A stretch of 14,882 nt of DNA from Methylacidiphilum sp. (lineage in GTDB: Bacteria > Verrucomicrobiota > Verrucomicrobiia > CAIQCK01), in assembly GCA_020718125.1 (NCBI GenBank), contig DYDC01000018.1, forward strand, positions 1 to 14,882, given 5' to 3'. The stretch's first letter is position 1, and the number at the start of each line of letters is the position of its first letter. Shown here in pieces: positions 6,867-14,600 of this stretch. The notes under the pieces are model-generated. The model searched no databases. It saw only the letters and a list, made by a program, of their open reading frames with translations, and had not been told where the DNA came from. Position numbers and translations under genes: made by a program.

Positions 6867-7811
6867 ATGCAGGTTGTCCACCATTTCACCGATTTGCGCC
6901 GGTTCACCCGGAAGAGTTGCCTGGCCATCGGCGTCTTCGACGGCGTGCATCGCGGCCATCAGGCGGTCATCGGCGCGGCCATCACGGACGCGCAAACGTG
7001 CGGCGGGCTGGCGGTCGCGGTGACGTTTGATCCCCATCCGGCCCGCGTGCTTGCCCCGGAACGCGCGCCGTTGCTGCTGACCTCCACCGCGCATAAGCTC
7101 GCGCTGATCCGCAGCCTCGGCGTGCAGGTCTGCGTCGTGATCAAGTTCGACCGGGCGTTTGCCAACACGTCCGCGGAGGACTTCCTGCAGCTTGCCATCA
7201 AACACACCCCGGCCTTGCAGGCGATCTGCGTCGGGGCCGGGTTCCGTTTCGGCAAGGGCCGCGCGGGCACCGTGTCGTTGATGCGCGAGTTCAGCAAGAC
7301 GCACGGGTTCAGGCCGCACGAATTGACGTCGGTGACGCTGGCGGGCGAGGTCATCTCCAGCACAGCCGCGCGTCGCGCGGTGGCATCGGGCGATCTGGCA
7401 AAGGCGGAAACGATGCTGGGCCGGCCGTTCTCGATCCCCGGCACGGTGGTGCGCGGTGACGAGCGTGGCCGCAAACTCGGCTATCCCACCGCGAACCTCG
7501 ACCGCCACAACGAGGTCCTGCCGCCCAATGGTGTCTATGCCGTGCGCGCGACCATTGCCGGCAAACCGCAGCCGGGACTGCTGAACATCGGCCTGCGGCC
7601 CACGGTGCATAAGGCACAGGCACCGCCCCTGGCAGAGCTTCACGTGCTCGACTTCTCCGGCGACCTCTACGGCAACGACATCGAGGTCAGCTTTGTCGCG
7701 CGCCTGCGCGACGAACAACGGTTCGATTCGCTCGACGCTCTCCGCGCCCAGATTCGCCGTGACGAAGAGGCCGCCCGCCGACTGCTCTTGCAGAACCAAG
7801 ACCGCCGTTAA
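6867..7811 (+). CDS. ribF: Bifunctional riboflavin kinase / FMN adenylyltransferase RibF
   Basis: The 314-residue enzyme phosphorylates riboflavin to FMN and adenylates FMN to FAD. The N-terminal nucleotidyltransferase has GVFDGVHRGH (22-31), VTFDPHPARVL, and ISST (163-166). The C-terminal riboflavin kinase has GRKLGYPTANL (201-211, with PTAN 207-210), NGVY (221-224), and the putative catalytic Glu257 in ELHVLDFSGDLYG. The length is normal for the family (about 310). ATG 6867 gives MQVVHHFTDL; upstream in-frame codons overlap truB and are not conserved. It is the last gene of the forward operon and faces a convergent gene. No FMN riboswitch lies upstream, so it is probably expressed with truB. 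There is no hairpin with a T-tract directly after the stop; the nearest such structure is at 8375-8413. Confidence 0.95.
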   Translation: MQVVHHFTDLRRFTRKSCLAIGVFDGVHRGHQAVIGAAITDAQTCGGLAVAVTFDPHPARVLAPERAPLLLTSTAHKLALIRSLGVQVCVVIKFDRAFANTSAEDFLQLAIKHTPALQAICVGAGFRFGKGRAGTVSLMREFSKTHGFRPHELTSVTLAGEVISSTAARRAVASGDLAKAETMLGRPFSIPGTVVRGDERGRKLGYPTANLDRHNEVLPPNGVYAVRATIAGKPQPGLLNIGLRPTVHKAQAPPLAELHVLDFSGDLYGNDIEVSFVARLRDEQRFDSLDALRAQIRRDEEAARRLLLQNQDRR

Positions 7812-7873
7812 GCGGCAGTCTCCGACCGCCGAGTGTTAGCTGGGCGCGGCGGCTTCCCAGTCGCCGGAATAGA

Positions 7874-7933
7874 GTGGGCCGCGCGTCCCGCGCGGCAATC
7901 ATCACGATTGGCCGTGCCGGAGGCACGACCCAC
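7874..7933. repeat. REPIN-like pair of hairpins, first
   Basis: GCCGCGCG-TCC-CGCGCGGC (7878-7896) and CGTGCC-GGA-GGCACG (7913-7927) are two perfect stems with complementary 3-nt loops. They are bracketed by GTGGG (7874-7878) and CCCAC (7929-7933). Two inverted hairpins of this size resemble REPINs, non-autonomous elements moved by RAYT transposases. No RAYT gene is in the window. Confidence 0.5.
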
Positions 7934-8027
7934 CTTGGTAGGCGACAAGAATATCGCCCCTCCCAGCTATTCGGCGGCCAGCGGCCCGCAGGCTGCTGTC
8001 CGCTTGATCGGCCGCTATCGGTGCGGC

Positions 8028-8104
8028 GTGGCATGGGCTTCCAGCCCATGATGGAGACACCTCCAGCGTTGCCGCACGGCTCATGGGCTGGAAGCCCATG
8101 CCAC
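8028..8104. repeat. REPIN-like inverted pair, second (24-bp perfect arms)
   Basis: The arms 8028-8051 and 8081-8104 are perfect 24-nt reverse complements. Each arm also folds on itself: CATGGGCT-TCC-AGCCCATG on the left and CATGGGCT-GGA-AGCCCATG on the right. The 29-nt spacer contains a third hairpin, TGGAG-ACAC-CTCCA (8052-8065). The element has the same TCC/GGA loop plan as the 60-bp element at 7874 but different stem sequence. Confidence 0.6.
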
Positions 8105-8374
8105 CTGTCGCTGGCACACGGTTTGCCCTTAATGTGTGTAGCGCCGCAAAAGCCGCGAAATCGTGCGGCCGGCAATACACGGATTGTCCAATGCCGAGTC
8201 AGCCGAGTGCGGCGCCAGGAGTGATGCTGCGGCGACAGCCGCACGGAGCAGATTGGAGAATGATAACGGGTCGTCCCCGCCCGCGACCCAATGGTGTGAC
8301 AGACGACGTTTCAATCGGCTGCCTTTCCGCGTATCCTCTCCTGCTCCCCCGCCAACGCGCAAGGCCGCCGATCT

Positions 8375-8413
8375 GATGGCGCGCGAGGCCCTGTTTCGCG
8401 CGCCATCTTGTTT
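8375..8413 (+). terminator. Terminator-like hairpin
   Basis: GATGGCGCGCGA (8375-8386) and TCGCGCGCCATC (8396-8407) form a perfect 12-bp stem with a 9-nt loop, followed by TTGTTTG. It is oriented to stop forward transcription, although it lies 560 nt after ribF. It could be the operon terminator, or one more palindromic repeat; the T-tract is short. Confidence 0.45.
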
Positions 8414-8452
8414 GCAGGAGCACCGGAGGCGCGATGGATAGCAGCGCCACGG

Positions 8453-8584
8453 CGCGAGCCGTGGGAATGTGTTGTCAGAGCAGGACAAGCCCCGGCAGGG
8501 GCGGCAGAAAACGCGTCTTTACCCGGTTGGTTCTTTCGCCCCTGCCGGGGCTGCCTCTCGCTTTTACACGCCCCACGGCTCGCG
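8453..8584. repeat. Nested inverted repeat, about 132 bp
   Basis: The outer arms CGCGAGCCGTGGG (8453-8465) and CCCACGGCTCGCG (8572-8584) enclose inner arms AGCCCCGGCAGGGGCG (8488-8503) and CGCCCCTGCCGGGGCT (8537-8552). Both pairs are perfect. The left outer arm also forms its own hairpin with adjacent bases (CCACGGC-GCGA-GCCGTGG). The structure sits about 100 bp beyond the stop of the giant gene. No transposase is encoded inside, so it is probably a non-autonomous interspersed repeat. Confidence 0.65.
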
Positions 8585-8681
8585 TCGCGGGCTATCCTCT
8601 TGCGCCGCTCCGCGGCTTAGACGATGCCGACAACACGGTCCTGAACGCCGGGCTATTGTCGCACCGTCCCTGGTGAAAGAC

Positions 8682-11600
8682 TCACGGCGCCACGTAGCCG
8701 CCTGTAGTAAGGTTGCCAATCACGGTGGGCAGAGGCGTCGTGAGGTTGCCGTAGAGGTAAACATTACCGGTGGGGCCGGCGTTCAGCGCGCTGCCGCTGT
8801 TGAACTGGAGTTCGCCACCGCGGATGTAGATGTTGCCGCCAGCCGTGGCGCCGTAGGCCAACAGGCTCGAATCCACCAGCGAAACCAGGCCGGCCGACCC
8901 GCCGTTGAGGTTGATGATGCCGCCCATGCCGACGGAGCCTACGGCGCTGAGGATGGCGTTGTTCAAGGCAATATTGTTAGCGGCCAGCGTGATCATGCCA
9001 CCGTTGTAAGCGTCGGCGCTAAGCTTCGCGTGCTGTATCCTGATGGCATCAATCGCGGCGATCTGGAGATGATTGCCGGCTGCCATTGGCGAGGCAGCCA
9101 CTACATTGATGCTCTTGGTGTCAACGCCAGTGGCCACGCCGACGATCTCGACCTTGCCGTTGGGCAGGGCCGCGAGCACGTCCGCAGTCTGCTGGGCGCT
9201 CAACCGGACATAACCCTGGTTGCCGGCGTTGATGCTGACCTGGCCAGCGGTGTAGCCGGGGCCATCGCCTTGGGCCTCGATATCAATGTTCCCAGCGCCG
9301 CCAAGGCCGTTCATCTGAATGTCCGTGCTGGGGCTGGTGCCGCCGGAGATGGTCACGGAGTTCTTAGCCAGCATCTTCAGATCGCTGCCGGAGCCGCCGC
9401 CGGAATTACCACGGATGATCGTGCCAGACACCGTGATGCTGCGCGCACCAACGGTATAGCTTGGGTCTGCCGCCATCTGCACGAGTCCTTGCCCACCCAC
9501 GTTGATGGCGGCCCCGCTGACGTTGATGTCATCGGGCGCGGACATGCGGAGCGAGCCGTCCGCGCCCGGATTGACAACGTTGACAACGTCCAGTTCCACA
9601 GACCGGCCCGCCGACGAAATGACTTCCTGGCCCGTGATATAGATGCTGTTTCCTGCCGTGGGCGGGACATACCCGCTGCTGTTCCGCGCCGAGAGATTCA
9701 CGTTTCCTCCGGAGGCATCCAGGGAAACCATCCCGCCAATCCCGGGACCCGGCCCTGGTGACCGGACAATGACCCTGCCGGAGCCGGTGGTGTCGTTGGC
9801 CTGAATGTCTGTGCCGTCACTGATCACCACCCTTTGCGCTCCCTGCAACTCCACCCTGCCGCCACCGGCAGCGTCGGAACCAGCATTGACCGTCATGCCG
9901 CTGACATCAATCATCTGGGCCGGCGTCAGGGTGGAGCCGTCATAGTTGCCCATCAGCACCGCGCCCGCGTTGCCCTGGCCACCACTGGTGTTGAAGCTCG
10001 AATTGAAGATCTGGATGCGGTCCGACCCGCTCACGATCACGTCGCCGCCGCCGTAAGGCCCGCTGGTGTCAAAGCCGGCGGTCATCGGATGGGTCACGCC
10101 CTTCACGCCTGAAATCCAAATCTGTCCCGCCTGCGGGGGCGACGGGAAGTTTGGCGCGCCCGCGACCAACCAGATGGAGCCGCTTTGGGCATCCAGTTCG
10201 ATGCGGCCCCGCAGATTGTCCCGGCCCGGAGACTGAAACAACATGGAGCCAACCGTGCCGCTGCTCCCCGCGCAAGCGTCCATCAGCGTGGTTCCCTCCA
10301 CACGCACCAGCAACTTACCCAGAAGCGCCACTTGGCCACCAACTCCACTGCCCGCCTCCGGCGCACTCGCGCTGATGTTTGCATCACGCACGATGACCGT
10401 GTCGCCCGCATCAACGTCTGCGCCGGCATACATGCCAAAATGGTAGTTGAACCCGATTTTACCGCCGTTCAGACCCGTTGCAAGCGCCTGGCTCGGCGTG
10501 CCCGGACTGCCCGGACTGCCCGGAGTTCCTTCGAACGTCAGCGTGCCGCCGCTGTGCAGATAGACCGTGCCGCCGTCATACGCAGGCGTTCCGCTATCGT
10601 CAGACACGCTCACAATGGAGGGATCCACCGTCAGATTGCCCCTTGCCACCAACTCGACCGAGCCGGAACCACTGGCATCCACCGCAGCACCCAACTGTGA
10701 ATTCCGGACCAACATCGTGTCCGCCTCCGCATGGACCAGTTTCACCACTGGGCCTGTTGTTGGGGGATTGTTTCCAAGGTTGTCAAACGTCAGGTTGCCC
10801 TCTGTCTTGACCGAAACCATGAACTGCTGGCCAACATCAGCCTGTAGGGTCGGGTCGCCGGTCATCCGCACGTCCATGTCGAACAGGTCGAAGTGTGCGA
10901 TGCCAGACGACGACTCCATCCAGCCAGTGAACCGCGTCCCGCCGGCATCAACGATTCGCGGGCCTGTCGTGGGGGTCGTGCTGACATCCACCGTGTCCGC
11001 GCTGCCGATCGTGAATGGCGATGCGGCCTGATACAGGAATTCAAAGAGATTGGCGGCGGTGTAGCTCGGAATGGCGTTGCCGGCATCGCGGAAGATGTAG
11101 ATGGCGCCGTTCGGCCCGGCATCCAGCGTGTTGGCCCCGAAGAAGTCCACCGTGCCACCCCGGATGTAAATGGTCCCATCGGGAGAGGACAAGCCACCAT
11201 AAGCCAGCAAGCTGGAATCGGTGATAGAAACCAGGCCGAGGGCCTCGCCATTGAGATTGATGATGCCGCCGCCGAACGCAGAGAAGGAAATGGCGCTGAG
11301 AACGGCGTTGTCCAGCGTAATGTTTTTGCCAGCAACCGTAATGACACCACCGACACTCAGCGAACCGGACGGCGAGTCGGCGTTCAGAACTGCGTTCCGG
11401 ATCAACGCGTCGGCCGCCGCCCGCACGGCAACGTGGCCACGCTGATTCACGCTCTCGGCAAGCAACTTGACCGTCCGATCCGATCTATAGACCGCGCCAA
11501 TGAGGGCGATGTTACCGTTGGCCAACGCGCCCATCGCATCGCCTGTCTGCTGTGCGCTCAGCCGCACATAGCCTTGGTCTGTGGAGACCACATGGATGTG

Positions 11601-14600
11601 ACCGTCGCCGACCGTCTCGCCCGATGGCCCGGTATAACCTGAATACTCGCCGGACGCGAACCCGGCCTTGACGAGAATCTCTCCCGGCGCAACGGCACCG
11701 TTGGCTTGAATGTCCGTGCCGGTCTCAATCTCGACGCGGTGGGCCGCCGCCAGTTCCACCTTGCCGGCAGCTCCGCCGCTGGCGGCGTTGGCCTCGATGC
11801 TCGCGTCTGTCAGCTTGATCCTCCATGACGGCAGCGGGATCGTTCCTGTGCCATCATAATCACCCAGACGCACGAGGCTCGTCAGCCGGCTGCTGCCGCC
11901 GGCCACGGTCAAGTCCGCCCCGGCGACCTGGATGCCGTAAGGCGCGTTGAGTTTGATCTCGCCACCCATCGGCCCGCTGGCCTCGATGTTGATCGTCTTC
12001 GCACCGCCCGCGCCGCCCACCGTCTCGCCGGCGATTTGCATCTGCCCAAGCCCCGAGGCCAGAGAACTCAGCGCCGCCATCGAGCCTGGCAGCGGCAATC
12101 CACTTGGAGGCACCGGAGGCAGGCTCTTAGTCGCAGCCAAACGGAGATAAGACTTTCCCACTCTCGTCCACATGTCTTGAACAGCCAGCAAGACCTTGCT
12201 GAGACCCAATAAGTTGCCCGAAGCCTTGACGGTGATCGTGCCCGCGCCACCGCCACCGACCGCCTGGATGTCCGTGTTCGCGCCATACATGGACGGGAAA
12301 GCGGAACCGTGACCGGCAATGATCCCGATGCTTTCATCAGCCAGCAACTTGATCTCACCACCCGTGCCGCCGGGCGAGTTGGCGTTCATGATCACGCCAT
12401 CCAGAGCGATGTTGTGGGATGGCCCCAAGCCGCCCTCGTAGCGACCCATCCAGACCCGCCCTGCGGCAAGGCTGTTATCGGCGCTGACATTGAAGCCTGC
12501 GAACCGAACCGTGATTTTGGAGCCGCTCAACAAGATTTCGCCGCCACCAGCCGTGCCAGTCGCTTCCAGAATGATATTTCGGACGTTGGGCGAATACGGT
12601 CCCAGATAAGCGTAGGTTGTCCCGGACGGCGCAGGAGAACCCGGATAGCAATAGTATTCAGGAACCATGCCCTCGATGCCGATGTCATTTATGCCCAAGG
12701 CAGGCAGTGTGCGCGTCATTACTGCCGACAAGAGGATCGGCCCCGCCGCTGCGTCCAAAGCGACCTGACCCACGTCGGCGCCCGTGCCGGAGGCCGACAC
12801 AAGAATGCCGCCGGGGCCTGACGTTTCACTCGAATCAATCGTCGTCGTTCCCTCGATCCGCGTCAGCAACTTGCTGTCGAGCGACACCTGGCCGCCATCG
12901 CCCGGGTATCCCAATGTGCCCGATCCAATCCGCGCGTCCCGCACCAGCAGCTTATCGCCCGCGTTCTCGCCCAATGAAGCCATGTTGACCGTCGTGGCAA
13001 AAGCCGCGCTGGGAACGCCCGGATCGCCCAGGAAGCTGAGGGAGCCGAGACTCGTGAGCGCAATGGAACCACCGGAGTCTGCGGCCAACATGGACGGATC
13101 CACCGTCAGATTGCCGCCAGCAGTGAAGCTGATGCTGCCCGGGCCACTCCCGTCAGCCATCACTTTGATGGTGGAGTCGCGAATCAGGATGTCGCCCGTG
13201 GCGGCTCCTGCGACGGACTTCGCCAGACAGGAACTATTGTCAAAGTTCGCAAAGATCAGGTTTTGGCCGGTGTTGAACGCCACTTTGAACGGCGCGCCCA
13301 CAAGCGTCGGCGTGCTCTGCAACCGCACGCCACTGTCGGCGAAATCAAACGTCGCCAAGCCGGTGTCCGGGTCCACCGTGCCGGTGAACCGGACGGTGGC
13401 GCCATTGCGGATTTCCCCCGTGCTGGCATCAATCGTGTCGGAGCCGCTGATCAGGAAGTCCGCCGCGAGGCCGTCGTAGGTGAAGAGGTGCAGGTGCCCG
13501 ATGAACGTGACGGTGGGATCATAGCTGTAGTTGTCGCTATAGATGAAGATGCTGCCGCTGGCACTCGCGTCGAAGAGGCTGTTGCCAAGCAAGGTCACCG
13601 TGCCCCCCTTGAGAGTGATGGTGCCGCCGACGCCGTAGCTGCTGCTCGCGAGCAGTTCGGAGTCGGTGATGGAAACCAGGCCGGCTGCCGTGCCGTTGAG
13701 GGTGATAGTGCCGCCCGGCCCGCCGAACCCCGTCGCATTGAGGATGGCGTCCTCCAGCGTGATGTTCCCGGCACCCAGCGTGATCTGGCCGCCACTGATG
13801 CCATTCACTGCCAGATTTGCGCGTTGGATGGTGATGGTCTCAGGCGCGCCGATGGAGATGAGGCCCCCGGAGGTGCCGGCCCAGCCCATGATGTTAATGC
13901 TCCGCGTGTATCCGTTGAGCGCGCCAGCGATCGTGACGTGGCCCGGCAGTTCGTTAAGGAGGCTCGCCACCTGCTGGGCGCTGAGCCGGACGTAGCCCGC
14001 CGCGCCGGCATTGATGCGGACCTTGCCGGGGCTGGCGCCAATGCCCGTCGCCTTGACTTCAATGGACCCCGCCCCGCCGCCGCCGTTGGCCTGGATGTCG
14101 GTGGACGGGCTGAAGCCGCCTGTGATGTCCACGCCATATTGGCCATACAGTTTCACCTGAGCGCCGGAACCACTAACGGAGTTGCCATTGATGGTCGTGC
14201 CAGCCACTGAAATGGATTGCGCCGGGTCGAGACTTGGGCTGTTCCAGTTGCCCATCTGCACCAAGCCTCCGCCCCCGACATTGATCGCCGCGCCGTTGAC
14301 GTTGATAAGCCCTGGCGTGCTCAACCGAACCGTGCCGCCTGCGCTGGTGCCGGCGGACAAGCTGGAGTCCGTCACCGAGACCGTGCCCCCTGCGGCACCG
14401 TTCAGCGCAATGGTGCCACCCGAACTCCCAGAACCGGACCCGAGCGCGCTCAAGAGCGCATTCCGCAAGGTGATGTTATTGGCCGTGAGGGTGACGGTGC
14501 CGCCGTGGGATGCGCCGTCGGCTGCCAACGCCGCTTGTTCGATGGTGATCGCTTGGGGAGCCGTCACGTTGACCTGGCTGACGTTACCGCCATGCGCAAA

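Larger units (their letters stand above)
7812..8681. other. Convergent intergenic region filled with palindromic repeats
   Basis: These 870 bases lie between ribF (forward) and the giant reverse-strand gene and contain no frame with coding character. They hold a stack of different palindromes: a 60-bp hairpin pair (7874-7933), a 77-bp inverted pair (8028-8104), TGCGGC-GACA-GCCGCA (8228-8243), a 12-bp terminator-like stem (8375-8413) and a nested inverted repeat (8453-8584). Short frames here yield peptides such as MGFQPMS or PLPGLPLAFTRPTARVAG, which I recall as typical over-annotated translations of interspersed repeats in Verrucomicrobia and Planctomycetes. Confidence 0.7.

Noticed and set aside
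8163..8441. Short forward frame (92 codons) in the spacer
   Set aside because: It reads through several palindromes and encodes a low-information Arg/Ala/Ser peptide typical of translated repeats.
7812..8681. CRISPR array or tRNA gene in the convergent spacer
   Set aside because: The palindromes are different from each other and not regularly spaced; no cloverleaf or T-loop (GGTTCRA) arrangement is present.
8469..9761. Forward frame of 430 codons overlapping the giant gene
   Set aside because: It begins in palindromic repeat DNA and runs antisense to a clearly repetitive reverse-strand protein; no domain or motif, composition typical of a high-GC shadow frame.
13263..14210. Forward frame of 315 codons
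   Set aside because: Antisense to the giant gene modules; its own repeats merely mirror the opposite strand.
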